From assembly GCF_005860805.1 (NCBI RefSeq), contig NZ_VCEJ01000005.1, positions 186,001 to 250,000 of the forward strand: a stretch of 64,000 nucleotides of DNA, in the 5' to 3' direction. The stretch is from Dyadobacter luticola. Its GTDB lineage: Bacteria > Bacteroidota > Bacteroidia > Cytophagales > Spirosomataceae. The notes below the pieces were generated by a model. That model was not told where the DNA came from, ran no database searches, and worked only from the letters and a program-made list of their open reading frames with translations. Position 1 is the stretch's first letter. Each line of letters starts with the position of its first letter. Shown piece after piece: positions 1 through 7,736 of the stretch. The position numbers were made by a program, and so were the translations under genes.

Positions 1-1
1 A

Positions 2-745
2 ATCCTGGCAGATACCGATCCCGATTTTCGGGTGTACGACGCCAGCGCAAGACAAGGCCCTTTTAACAGCGCCGATGCCTCTTATTTTCACAAATCGCTG
101 GGCGGCTATCACGGTGCGAAAATGCGCCGGTACCAGGAACTGTTCGAGCACCAGCTAATGACCGAAAAGCCGAATTTTGAGGTAATCAATATGTTGAATA
201 CCAAATACTTCATCACCGGCGACCAGCAGGGAAATAAAGTGGCGCAACCCAATCCGCAGGCTTATGGCCATGCCTGGTTTGTGAAACATTATGAATTAGT
301 AGCAAATGCGGATGCCGAAATGAAAGCTTTGGATTCGCTGAAACTCCGGGAATCGGCAGTAATCGACCAACGTTTTGCCGACAAGCTTAATGGACTGAAA
401 TTGCAGCCGGATTCTACGGATAAGATTAGTCTGGTTTCTTATAAACCAAACGAGCTGGTGTACGAGAGCAGCTCGAAGGCTGATGGACTGGCCGTATTTT
501 CAGAAATATACTATAATGTGCATAATGAGTGGAAAGTGACGATCGACGGCAAGCCTGCCGATCTTTTGCGCGCCAATTATGTATTGCGTGCCCTGCGCGT
601 CCCGGCCGGAAAACATACCATCAAATTCCGTTTCGATCCGGTTTCGGTAGCGACGGGAAGTAAAGTAGATTTGGTAAGTTCTATTTTGCTGCTGGGACTG
701 ATTGCAGGGGCAATATTTGTGGAAGTTAAAAATAAAAAAGCCTGA
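2..745 (+). CDS. YfhO-family integral membrane protein, C-terminal part only
   Basis: The frame is open from the first bases of the window, so the gene starts upstream and only about the last 247 residues are visible. They form an extracytoplasmic domain (motifs YHGAKMRRYQ, NMLNTKYFI and RVPAGKHTIKFRFDP) followed by one hydrophobic segment (SSILLLGLIAGAIFVEV) and a short basic tail ending KNKKA. This is the usual C-terminal end of Bacteroidota YfhO-like proteins, which are large multi-pass membrane proteins related to GT-C type glycosyltransferases. In Firmicutes YfhO is linked to glycosylation of teichoic acids; the substrate here is unknown. The next gene starts 2 bases downstream, so the first three genes probably form one transcript. 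The family call rests on the tail alone. Confidence 0.75.
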   Translation: MLADTDPDFRVYDASARQGPFNSADASYFHKSLGGYHGAKMRRYQELFEHQLMTEKPNFEVINMLNTKYFITGDQQGNKVAQPNPQAYGHAWFVKHYELVANADAEMKALDSLKLRESAVIDQRFADKLNGLKLQPDSTDKISLVSYKPNELVYESSSKADGLAVFSEIYYNVHNEWKVTIDGKPADLLRANYVLRALRVPAGKHTIKFRFDPVSVATGSKVDLVSSILLLGLIAGAIFVEVKNKKA

Positions 746-747
746 AC

Positions 748-1275
748 ATGACAGACAGAAGATATCCGATAGGGCCATTTGCCTACCAGGAAAATTATAC
801 GGCGGAAGAGCTCGCCGACCTGATCTCTATTATAGATTCGGCACCTGCGGCTTACCAGAGCCTGGTGCAGGACATTTCGGAAGAGGACCTGAAAAAAACT
901 TATCGCGAAGGCAGCTGGACAGTCCACCAGCTGATCCATCACGTAGCGGACATTCACATGGTGCATTTTTTCAGGATGAAAAAGGCGCTGACCGAGCCGG
1001 ATTACAAGGAAGTGGCGCTCATTAATATGGACGGCTGGGCACATACCCCGGACGCTTCGGTGATGCCGATCGCGGATTCTTTGCAGATTTTCCAAAATGT
1101 TGGAAACCGGTACGTTTATCTTGCCAAAGGCCTCACGCCCGAGCAGCTGAACATTGCCCAATTTCACCCGGTCCGCAAAATTCTGCTTTCTCAAAAACAC
1201 GCCATCGCCATGTCGGCCTGGCACGTGCAGCATCATTATGCGCACATTGAGCTGGCACTGGGGCTTCTTGAATAA
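748..1275 (+). CDS. DinB/YfiT-like putative metal-dependent transferase (BstA-like)
   Basis: A 175-residue protein with the opening RYPIGPF found in YfiT-type DinB-superfamily proteins. The fold is a four-helix bundle with a metal-binding histidine triad. Candidate ligands are His64/His65 in the segment QLIHHVADIH and His162/His166 in HVQHHYAHI. Bacillus YfiT/BstA uses bacillithiol, and Bacteroidota members are annotated either as putative metal-dependent hydrolases or as thiol transferases. The sequence supports the fold and the metal site, not a specific substrate. No signal peptide is visible, so it is likely cytoplasmic. It lies 2 bases after the YfhO-like gene, and its TAA stop overlaps the next ATG (TAATG), which suggests translational coupling. 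Confidence 0.85.
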   Translation: MTDRRYPIGPFAYQENYTAEELADLISIIDSAPAAYQSLVQDISEEDLKKTYREGSWTVHQLIHHVADIHMVHFFRMKKALTEPDYKEVALINMDGWAHTPDASVMPIADSLQIFQNVGNRYVYLAKGLTPEQLNIAQFHPVRKILLSQKHAIAMSAWHVQHHYAHIELALGLLE

Positions 1276-2042
1276 TGTTCAGTCGTATGAAAAAATGTTT
1301 CTTCGCTTTTCTTCTGGCCTTTTTGGTCGCGGGACAAGTCTTTTCACAAAAGAAATTATCGGTCGTTTTCATCGGTAACAGCATTACTCAGGGCAAAGGT
1401 GGCGACAATGGTCTTCCGCCACCGACGCATGCAGTTAATTATCTCAAAGCACAAAAAGGCGTAGACGACGTGCTCTTCGCCAACATCGGCAGAAGCGGCT
1501 CCACCACCGTTGACTGGCTTCCCGGAAGCGGAAAATACGCGCCGCTCATCTCCGGCGCAGCCGACAGTCTCTTCCAGAAAAAAGACCATCAGCTGGTTTT
1601 TTCCATCAAACTTGGCACCAACGACAGCGCCATCGAAGGCCCGAACGGTGCGCCGGTTTCAAAAGAAAATTATAAGAAGAATGTGCAGACGATCATCAAT
1701 GATCTGCTTACCAAATATCCTAGCTGCAAGGTAGTTGTCCACCACCCGATCTGGTACAGTACCAACACCTACAACCGCTCCAAATACCTCGCCGAAGGCC
1801 TCGCCAGACTAGAAAGCTACATCCCCGAACTCGACGCCCTGATCTCCGAATACAGCAAATTCAATCCCGGACAAGTGTTCAAAGGCGACACCAAGGCATT
1901 TAAATACTTCAAAAAACACGCAAAAGAACTCTTCAAGCCAGAAAATGGGCAGGCTGGTGTGTTTTATCTGCATCCGAATGAAGAAGGGGTAGGGGTACTT
2001 GGGAAATATTGGGGGAAGGCGATTGCGAAGCGGGTTTTGTAG
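1275..2042 (+). CDS. Secreted SGNH/GDSL-family hydrolase
   Basis: A 255-residue protein with an N-terminal signal peptide ending near VFSQ. All SGNH blocks are visible: block I VFIGNSITQG with the nucleophile Ser, block II NIGRSGSTT, block III KLGTNDS and block V LHPNEEG with the catalytic His. These enzymes remove acyl groups from carbohydrates or lipids; in Bacteroidota many are acetyl esterases for glycans such as xylan or sialate. The substrate cannot be told from sequence. The ATG used overlaps the preceding stop by one base; an ATG at 1287 gives a shorter, more typical signal peptide (MKKCFFAF) and may be the real start. The protein should act in the periplasm or outside the cell. Confidence 0.85.
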   Translation: MFSRMKKCFFAFLLAFLVAGQVFSQKKLSVVFIGNSITQGKGGDNGLPPPTHAVNYLKAQKGVDDVLFANIGRSGSTTVDWLPGSGKYAPLISGAADSLFQKKDHQLVFSIKLGTNDSAIEGPNGAPVSKENYKKNVQTIINDLLTKYPSCKVVVHHPIWYSTNTYNRSKYLAEGLARLESYIPELDALISEYSKFNPGQVFKGDTKAFKYFKKHAKELFKPENGQAGVFYLHPNEEGVGVLGKYWGKAIAKRVL

Positions 2043-2051
2043 GATCATATG

Positions 2052-2069
2052 CTCCGCAAATTTGCGGAG
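2052..2069. repeat. Perfect 18-bp palindrome between convergent genes
   Basis: CTCCGCAAATTTGCGGAG is a perfect inverted repeat in the 33 bases between the SGNH hydrolase stop (2042) and the DUF983 stop (2076). It has no loop and no following T-run, so it may be a weak bidirectional terminator or a fragment of a REP-like element like those elsewhere in the window. Confidence 0.6.
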
Positions 2070-2075
2070 ATTAAC

Positions 2076-2447
2076 CTACTTATTCTCCGCATCCGGATCA
2101 TAAGCCACAAATAAATGGATCCAGATTGACCTTCCCAGCCTGATAATGATGGGTTGCAGCAGGAAAAGTATGATGGCCAATGTTACGAAGAACCAGTTCA
2201 TTTCCATTTTAAAATAAACCAGGAGCAGCAGCGAGATCAGCGCCATGAGGATGATGACGATCGGGAAGCTGGTCCATAATGCGCCGATGTAGAAGCCAGG
2301 TTCGATTTTGAAATCCTGGTGACAGACGGGGCAGTGGTCTGGCATGTCGAGGCCACCTTTAAAAGCGTAGGGATTTCGGCTTGTGAAAAGTCGTCCCTTC
2401 CGGCATTTTGGACAGGTGCAGCGGAGAATGCTGGCTACTTTTGACAT
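2076..2447 (-). CDS. DUF983 family protein
   Basis: A 123-residue protein with an N-terminal zinc-ribbon-like cysteine set (CPKC at residues 12-15 and CPVC at 39-42) and two hydrophobic membrane segments (about residues 57-78 and 85-105). This is the DUF983 architecture of small bacterial membrane proteins with a rubredoxin-like knuckle. Its biochemical role is not known. The gene lies convergent to the SGNH hydrolase, and an unrecognised gene on the same strand precedes it by 22 bases, so the two may be co-transcribed. Confidence 0.85.
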   Translation of the reverse strand: MSKVASILRCTCPKCRKGRLFTSRNPYAFKGGLDMPDHCPVCHQDFKIEPGFYIGALWTSFPIVIILMALISLLLLVYFKMEMNWFFVTLAIILFLLQPIIIRLGRSIWIHLFVAYDPDAENK

Positions 2448-2469
2448 ACTACCAAAAAGATTTCAGAGA

Positions 2470-3009
2470 TCATTTCCGGACAGGTTTTAATCCCCGCATG
2501 GCTTTTAAGCCGATGGATGCGGGGGCATTTGTGGGTATATCCAGCAGCTTGGTAATCATTTCAGGCTCAATATATTTCTGCTTTCCGGTAATGTAGCGCT
2601 CAGTGATGAAGCTTTCCTCCCGCTCAAATGACACCGATGAAGTTCCTGCAAATTCCGACATATCGTACAGTTTTTTGTGCCAGAAAGCCTCGTCCAAATT
2701 ACCGTTGAAATGATAATGATTTTCAAATCCATGATCAAATTTGAAATGGATCGGCTTACCAATGTTCGCCATCAGGCTTTCCGGCGTGCCGGTCAATGTG
2801 ATTGGGATGTACGTTTTTTTATCGTGAATAAATCCGCCGTAGTTGTTTTTGATATGTTCCCGCATGTTCCGCGGCGCGTCGCCAACGAGGAGCACGTCCA
2901 CAAGCAGAATCAGCTTTGCCTCGTGAAACTGTGTTAAATTTTCAATCAGTGGGAGTGTCGAGATGCGTATCATTCCTGTTCTTTCAATCAATAATTCGCG
3001 TCGGGGCAA
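2470..3009 (-). CDS. Hypothetical protein, unrecognised
   Basis: A 179-residue frame with good Bacteroidota-like codon use and no signal peptide or membrane segment. Residue 13 (MIRISTLPLIENL) is an alternative start. The middle contains alternating hydrophobic strands (KLILLVDVLLVGD, TYIPITLTGTP), and the C-terminus is basic (GLKAMRGLKPVRK). I do not recognise a family. It is followed after 22 bases by DUF983 on the same strand and faces another unknown gene across a short divergent spacer, so the two unknown genes could share a regulatory region. Confidence 0.6.
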   Translation of the reverse strand: MPRRELLIERTGMIRISTLPLIENLTQFHEAKLILLVDVLLVGDAPRNMREHIKNNYGGFIHDKKTYIPITLTGTPESLMANIGKPIHFKFDHGFENHYHFNGNLDEAFWHKKLYDMSEFAGTSSVSFEREESFITERYITGKQKYIEPEMITKLLDIPTNAPASIGLKAMRGLKPVRK

Positions 3010-3092
3010 ATGAGTTCAATTGCACTTGACGGCACGATAGTTTATCATTACGGAGGATTTAAAACTATCAATAAGTGGAGTCAGATCAAAAA

Positions 3093-3455
3093 ATGAATAT
3101 GGTCAAAAAATACAGGTTTATCGCCCTACTGGGCGATGGCCGCGAGCGTTACAGCGATAAGGAACTGGATGCGGAATGGCCGACAGAGCCGATCGTGATC
3201 GATGCATTCGGTTTTTCGGACGTGTACAGGTATTCGGGCGTTGTTTTTCTGAATGAAGAATGGTTTGCCAAATATGATCACAACTGGCGCACCGATACTG
3301 CGAAAATCGACAAGCTGCTGGTTGATCTCATCAAATATTCGGTGAAAGACGGTTTGTCGGAAAACCTTTTGAAAATTAAAGATTACCTGCAATCTCCGCC
3401 GGAAACGCTGGAAGAAGCGGTTCAGATCTGGAAAGGGTTTTATGATCTGCCTTAA
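3093..3455 (+). CDS. Hypothetical protein, unrecognised
   Basis: A short acidic protein of about 120 residues (MNMVKKYRFIALLGDGRERY...). The frame also has a GTG at 3075, but the ATG at 3093 is preceded by GGAG about 12 bases upstream and is the better start. It is rich in aromatic residues (FGFSDVYRYSGVVFLNEEWFAKYDHNW) and has no signal peptide, so it is probably a small cytoplasmic protein. I do not recognise a family. It is divergent from the unknown gene at 2470-3009 and ends just before a strong hairpin at 3471-3513. Confidence 0.6.
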   Translation: MNMVKKYRFIALLGDGRERYSDKELDAEWPTEPIVIDAFGFSDVYRYSGVVFLNEEWFAKYDHNWRTDTAKIDKLLVDLIKYSVKDGLSENLLKIKDYLQSPPETLEEAVQIWKGFYDLP

Positions 3456-3470
3456 AAACGATTTGAAATA

Positions 3471-3513
3471 AGTAAGCCGTAGTTTCCTGATATTCAGGCA
3501 ACTACGGCTTACT
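3471..3513. terminator. Long hairpin between convergent genes
   Basis: AGTAAGCCGTAGTT (3471-3484) pairs perfectly with AACTACGGCTTACT (3500-3513), and the loop contains a second small stem (CCTGA/TCAGG). It fills the gap between the convergent stops at 3455 and 3525 and probably ends both transcripts, although there is no clear T-run. Confidence 0.7.
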
Positions 3514-3524
3514 GGACTTGGTGC

Positions 3525-4526
3525 CTAGTGATTAACCATTTTCATGGCACCCTCGCTGTATCTTTCTCCGGTATTTGGGAATTTGGCCACAAGCGCGTCA
3601 ATTTCTGCCAGGTCGGCCGCTGAAAGTTCGACGTCTATCGCTCCCGCGTTTTCTTCCAGGTATTTCCTCTTTTTTGTTCCCGGAATCGGGATAATGTCTT
3701 CACCCTGAGCCAATATCCAAGCCAGTGCAAGCTGTGCCGGTGTGCAGTTTTTGCCGGCTGCGATTTCGGCAAATCCATCAACCAGCTTCTTATTATTATC
3801 GGCAAACTCCTGCTGGTAGCGAGGCAATGTTTTTCTAAAATCCGTGTCCGTCAATGTTTCAACATTCAGCTGCGCAGTCACCAGCCCCCTCGCCAGCGGC
3901 GAATAAGGCACGAGCGAAATGCCCAGTTCATTGATCGTGTCGAGGATAATGCCTTCTACATCCCGCGTGATCAAAGAGTATTCACTTTGCAAAGCAGCAA
4001 TCGGGTGCACAGCGTGCGCTTTGCGTATCGATGCCGCCGAAGCTTCGCTCAGGCCGAGGTACCTTACTTTCCCTTCTTTTACCAACTCCGCCATCGCGCC
4101 CACCATTTCCTCTACCGGCACATTCGGGTCCACCCGGTGCGCATAGTACAGGTCAATTGTTTCAATGTTCAGTCGGCGAAGGCTGTCTTCCACCGCGATT
4201 TTCATCCACGCGGGCGAGCCATCGAAATACGCTCCGGCAGAATTTCTTGGCGCATTTACATGGTCGCCGTATCTGAAACCAAATTTGGTAGCAATAAACA
4301 CTTTGTCCCGGTTTGGTACCAACACTTTGGAAATCAGCTTTTCATTCTCACCGTTTGCATACATATCGGCGGTGTCCCAGAAGTTGATGCCCAGGTCGAG
4401 CGCCCGGTGCAATGTTGCAATACTTTCCGCGTCGTCAGTCGGGCCGTAAGCGAAACTCATGCCCATGCAGCCCAAACCAATGGCCGACAATTTTTCATTC
4501 GTAGTTCCCAGATTCCTGTATTTCAT
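3525..4526 (-). CDS. Aldo/keto reductase
   Basis: A 333-residue AKR of the YakC/AKR13-like group, with a TIM barrel that reduces aldehydes or ketones using NADPH. The catalytic tetrad is visible: Asp51 in WDTADMY, Tyr56, Lys81 in IATKFG and His130 in YYAHRVD. The C-terminal segment IIPIPGTKKRKYLEENAGA is the cofactor-binding loop typical of the family. The length is normal. An AraC-type regulator gene lies 141 bases upstream on the same strand and may control it. The physiological substrate is unknown. Confidence 0.93.
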   Translation of the reverse strand: MKYRNLGTTNEKLSAIGLGCMGMSFAYGPTDDAESIATLHRALDLGINFWDTADMYANGENEKLISKVLVPNRDKVFIATKFGFRYGDHVNAPRNSAGAYFDGSPAWMKIAVEDSLRRLNIETIDLYYAHRVDPNVPVEEMVGAMAELVKEGKVRYLGLSEASAASIRKAHAVHPIAALQSEYSLITRDVEGIILDTINELGISLVPYSPLARGLVTAQLNVETLTDTDFRKTLPRYQQEFADNNKKLVDGFAEIAAGKNCTPAQLALAWILAQGEDIIPIPGTKKRKYLEENAGAIDVELSAADLAEIDALVAKFPNTGERYSEGAMKMVNH

Positions 4527-4667
4527 TTTCTTGACTGGCTGTTAGCTGGCAGCTTTTAGCGGTTAGCTATCGGCTTTTGGCTAATGTTAATGATCTGTTT
4601 GACACGACAAAATTAGCGCGCCAGCCTGCCCGGTGCTTTATAATTATCACACGGATCTTTATAAAAA

Positions 4668-5576
4668 TCAAACAGCCCGGGTACGAGCGCCGCCTGGGGT
4701 AAGTCCGGTTTGTTTTTTAAAGAAAATGTTGAAATAAGCAGGATATTCGAAGCCCAGGCTGTATGCAATTTCTGAAACATTCCAGTTGGTATGGCTCAAT
4801 AATGCTTGCGCTTCCTTGGTAATCCGCGCGGAAATGTGCTCGGTAGTCGTTTTACCCGTGATTTCCTTTACCGAGCGGTTCAAATGATTAGCATGTACCG
4901 AAAGACTTTTGGCAAAATCATTGGCGGTTTTCAGTCGCAATGCATTTTCCGGCGTGTCGATGGGAAATTGGCGTTCCAATAGTTCCATAAAAAGGCTGGT
5001 AATGCGGGCCGAGGCATTGATCTGTCTTTCAAATGTTTCGGCGGGCTGCATTTTCATCGCCTCGTGGATCACCAGATGCAGGTAATTGCGCAACATATCG
5101 TATTTGTGCGGATAGTCGCCTTCGATTTCTTCCATCATTTTGGTAAAAATCGCCGACAGGCTTTTCTGCTGATTCTCATCAACAAAAAACACAGGATTCG
5201 CGCCAATTTTAAACAGCGGCGAGTCTTGCAAAAAGTCCTTCCGCTCAGTCGGGTGCAGAAATGTTTCAGTAAAAAGCGAAAACCACCCCAGCTGCGACTC
5301 GGAAATCGCTTCCCAGGAATAAGGCACCATCGGATTGGAAAAAAGCAGCGCCGGACGGTCAATTTCAATCCATCTATCCGCATAATACAACTTTCCCGTA
5401 CCGATAATGAAAGAAACTTTATAAAAATCCCTGCGGCTATACGGCGTTTTGCGGTAACAAGAATTCCGCTCAAAAACATTAAAATGCCCGACACCTGCAT
5501 TATTCAGCGTCAGACCCGTCGGATTTGCGCTAGGCACCCGCTGATAAAATTCCGATATGCTCTCCGTATTTTTCAT
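4668..5576 (-). CDS. AraC-family transcriptional regulator
   Basis: A 302-residue regulator with an N-terminal cupin-like sensing domain (about residues 20-160) and a C-terminal pair of helix-turn-helix motifs. The second is recognisable in WNVSEIAYSLGFEYPAYF followed by FFKKQTGLTPG, the AraC/XylS signature. It lies upstream of the aldo/keto reductase gene on the same strand. Such pairs are common in Bacteroidota, where the regulator often responds to an aldehyde or small aromatic compound; the ligand here is unknown. No frameshift or truncation is seen. Confidence 0.92.
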   Translation of the reverse strand: MKNTESISEFYQRVPSANPTGLTLNNAGVGHFNVFERNSCYRKTPYSRRDFYKVSFIIGTGKLYYADRWIEIDRPALLFSNPMVPYSWEAISESQLGWFSLFTETFLHPTERKDFLQDSPLFKIGANPVFFVDENQQKSLSAIFTKMMEEIEGDYPHKYDMLRNYLHLVIHEAMKMQPAETFERQINASARITSLFMELLERQFPIDTPENALRLKTANDFAKSLSVHANHLNRSVKEITGKTTTEHISARITKEAQALLSHTNWNVSEIAYSLGFEYPAYFNIFFKKQTGLTPGGARTRAV

Positions 5577-5608
5577 TTCGCTAAATTATAAAATTCAAAC
5601 TTACTATG

Positions 5609-5727
5609 GCCCAGGGTTGAAACCCGGGGCTAGGAAATGTGACGTGCCGCTGGCACTTGCGTCTGGGATGTCGAGAAAAATGCCGGAGGCATGACCGATC
5701 TCTCTAGCCCAGGGTTTAAACCCTGGG
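5609..5727. repeat. Compound multi-hairpin element (REP/BIME-like)
   Basis: Four hairpins in about 120 bases. They are GCCCAGGGTT/AACCCGGGGC (5609-5630, one mismatch), GTGCC/GGCAC with a GCT loop, TGCC/GGCA with a GGA loop, and the perfect 20-base palindrome CCCAGGGTTTAAACCCTGGG (5708-5727). The first and last are near-copies of one another and bracket the element. It fills most of the space between the AraC gene (starts 5576) and the XRE gene (ends 5741), both on the minus strand. This layout resembles bacterial interspersed mosaic elements. Confidence 0.7.
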
Positions 5728-5740
5728 AACCATGAAAATG

Positions 5741-5956
5741 TCAGGATTTAATTTTGGTTGGCACGAGCAGTTCCGTAACATCTACGTCCAGCAGAAATGC
5801 TATTTCTCGCAAGGTTTCAATAGTTGGCTGTGACTTGTTGTTGCAGTAGTTGGTGACAACAACGTAACTTTTTCCAAGCTTTTCAGCCAGCCAGGCCTGT
5901 TTTCTTCCCTGTTCGTTGAGAACTTCTTTTATTCTATTCATTTGGGGAATTGACAT
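5741..5956 (-). CDS. Small XRE-family helix-turn-helix protein
   Basis: A 71-residue protein that is almost entirely a Cro/C1-type HTH: RIKEVLNEQGRKQAWLAEKL, then a recognition region KSYVVVTNYCNNKSQPT and the helix TLREIAFLLDVDVTELL. The Met at residue 6 (MNRIKEVL) is an alternative start. It probably binds DNA as a dimer. No toxin-like partner lies next to it, so it is likely a stand-alone regulator. The compound hairpin element lies immediately downstream of its stop. Confidence 0.85.
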   Translation of the reverse strand: MSIPQMNRIKEVLNEQGRKQAWLAEKLGKSYVVVTNYCNNKSQPTIETLREIAFLLDVDVTELLVPTKIKS

Positions 5957-6095
5957 TGATATCTGGCTAATCCTTGGCGCTGGCTAAGTCAAAGTTTAGA
6001 AAAAAAACCCCCGCGACAAAATCAGAATTTGCAATGTGATTTTTTATATTAAAATTTAATATACATTTTTGTATGAACTTTTAACTTTAACAACC

Positions 6096-6326
6096 ATGAA
6101 ATACACAAAAGCAGATCTCGAAGAACTCGTCTTACTCCAACTGGCCAATCTCGAAGCAATGAACGAACTGGTAAATACAATGCGTCGCCAGAACTCCCTG
6201 ATCGAAAAAGCCAACATTGCGCTGAAAGATGACATTGAAAAATTCAGGAAAAAGCAATACATATTCGCCGCCAGAAAACGCACCCGCAAAGCCCGCCCGG
6301 CGACAGAAGCCCTCAAACCCTTATAA
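6096..6326 (+). CDS. Small charged coiled-coil protein, unknown function
   Basis: A 76-residue protein starting at MKYTKADLEELVLLQ; the in-frame TTG at 6069 is unlikely to be used because it adds only a few residues before a good ATG. Residues 5-55 are predicted by eye to be a continuous amphipathic helix (LEELVLLQLANLEAMNEL), and the C-terminus is very basic (FAARKRTRKARPATEALK). That combination suggests nucleic-acid binding or a structural role, but I do not recognise a family. Confidence 0.6.
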   Translation: MKYTKADLEELVLLQLANLEAMNELVNTMRRQNSLIEKANIALKDDIEKFRKKQYIFAARKRTRKARPATEALKPL

Positions 6327-6447
6327 CCCAAGGTTTCAAACTAAGAGCCGACGCGGTAATTGGACTACAAAAAATGTTCTAAATCGGATCAGTCAAATAG
6401 TCCTGTTTGGCAATAGATTCGCTTTTTAGAAATAGAAGTGCGTTACC

Positions 6448-6885
6448 ATGTCAAAAAGAAATCCATCCAATACAATCGATCCTGGCAATTACAATGCGAT
6501 CAAACACTTGGAAAAAGTTATGTCTGAAAGTGGCTTGGATAAGCTGCATTACAAGCTGATCAAAATCCGCGCTTCTCAAATCAACGGTTGCGCATACTGC
6601 CTCAATATGCACATTCGTGAAGCATTGAAGCTGGGGATGAATGATCAAAAGTTGCATCTAGTGAGCGTCTGGCGCGAAACGCAACTTTTCACCGAAGAAG
6701 AAAAAGCCATCCTCGCCCTGACAGAAGAAGTTACCCTCATCGCCAATCACGGCGTGAGCGATAAAGTGTACGATAATGCGGTGGAAATTCTCGGCAAAGC
6801 CTACACAAATATTGTCATCCTGGGCATCATCACCATCAACGCTTGGAACCGGATTGCGATCACGGATCAGCTATTACCGAACTAG
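6448..6885 (+). CDS. AhpD-like carboxymuconolactone decarboxylase family protein
   Basis: A 145-residue all-helical protein with the AhpD active-site motif CAYCLNMH (Cys48, Cys51, His55) preceded by a typical RASQINGC. Proteins with this CxxC...H motif act as alkylhydroperoxidases or related disulfide-dependent peroxidases in the cytoplasm, often as oligomers. Members of this subgroup are common next to regulators in Bacteroidota. The next gene, an XRE-cupin regulator, starts about 115 bases downstream. Substrate and electron donor cannot be read from sequence. Confidence 0.88.
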   Translation: MSKRNPSNTIDPGNYNAIKHLEKVMSESGLDKLHYKLIKIRASQINGCAYCLNMHIREALKLGMNDQKLHLVSVWRETQLFTEEEKAILALTEEVTLIANHGVSDKVYDNAVEILGKAYTNIVILGIITINAWNRIAITDQLLPN

Positions 6886-6999
6886 TTAGTACTCTAGTCG
6901 GCATTTATCAGGGCGTTATTGTCCCAGCTTTTCGTATTTTGTGCTCTGATTCGTGCGGCAACTCGGTCGTACATCGCAAATCAAAAAACAGCACTTCGA

Positions 7000-7578
7000 A
7001 TGCAGGAAGACATTCTTTTACAGATCAGCAATAAATTAAAAGAGGTAAGGAAAAATAAAGGAGTTACCCTGCAGGAAATTGCGGATGAGGCAGGGGTTAC
7101 CAAAAGCCTGGTTTCGCAGATTGAAAATAGCCGCACAATTCCTTCCCTACCTGTCATGCTGGGGCTGATCAAGGCGCTGGATATCGATTTGAATGTTTTT
7201 TTTAAGGACATTATCTCGTCCGCGTCGGGTGAAAATGTGCTGATCCGCCGCAAAGAAGAATACCAGCCTTTTACGAAGGAAAATGCCAAAGGCTTTTATT
7301 ATCAGCGCATTTTCAGTAAACAATTTAAAGATAACCACATCGACGTGGTGCTCCTGCGACTGGAAAAAGACGCCAAACGCCCTATGGTGCGGACCAATGC
7401 ATTCGAGTTCAAATATGTGTTGCAAGGCTCGGTCGAATACACGGTTGGGAAGAATAAATATGTGCTGAACCAGGGCGATTCCATGTTTTTCGATGCGAAT
7501 GAACTCCATAATCCCAAATGCATCGACGGCGATGAAGTACTGCTGCTCGTCATCTACTTTTTTAACGAAGCGCAGTAA
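7000..7578 (+). CDS. XRE-family regulator with C-terminal cupin domain
   Basis: A 192-residue protein. The open frame extends upstream to 6919, but the ATG at 7000 (MQEDILLQISNKLKEVRKNK) begins exactly at a normal XRE domain, so I use it. Residues 7-65 form the helix-turn-helix (TLQEIADEAGVTKSLVSQIE), and residues 105-190 form a small cupin (FEFKYVLQGSVEYTVG, then QGDSMFFDANELHNP) that should bind a small effector. Regulators of this layout often control amino-acid, polyamine or phosphonate catabolism genes. It precedes the phosphonate-type cassette on the same strand, and an imperfect palindrome at 7651-7671 is a candidate operator. The link is inferred from position. Confidence 0.9.
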   Translation: MQEDILLQISNKLKEVRKNKGVTLQEIADEAGVTKSLVSQIENSRTIPSLPVMLGLIKALDIDLNVFFKDIISSASGENVLIRRKEEYQPFTKENAKGFYYQRIFSKQFKDNHIDVVLLRLEKDAKRPMVRTNAFEFKYVLQGSVEYTVGKNKYVLNQGDSMFFDANELHNPKCIDGDEVLLLVIYFFNEAQ

Positions 7579-7650
7579 AGGTTTTAAGATTTACTATTCC
7601 GTAAAAAACTTTACAAAAGTTTAATATTAATTAACATTTGGATAATGCTA

Positions 7651-7671
7651 TATAGGGCATTAGGCTCTATA
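7651..7671. promoter_or_regulatory. Candidate operator palindrome of the phosphonate-type operon
   Basis: TATAGGGC (7651-7658) and GCTCTATA (7664-7671) are inverted repeats with one mismatch and a 5-base centre. The right arm overlaps the -7 box at 7668-7675. The position suits a repressor site for the XRE-cupin protein encoded just upstream. This is inference from geometry. Confidence 0.45.
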
Positions 7672-7675
7672 TTTG
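7668..7675 (+). promoter_or_regulatory. Bacteroidota -7 box (TATATTTG) upstream of the HAD hydrolase
   Basis: TATATTTG matches TAnnTTTG exactly and lies 61 bases before the ATG at 7737. A TTTG at 7637-7640 could be the -33 element, but its 27-base spacing is longer than the usual 19-21 bases. Confidence 0.5.
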
Positions 7676-7736
7676 CCACATACACTGTATTTCTCTATCG
7701 TGTGTTCAGTATTAGTTCACCAATTATTTTTAGACA

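Noticed and set aside
6919..6999. N-terminal extension of the XRE-cupin regulator from 6919
   Set aside because: The extension (MSQLFVFCALIRAATRSY) does not fit the family; the HTH starts normally at the ATG at 7000.
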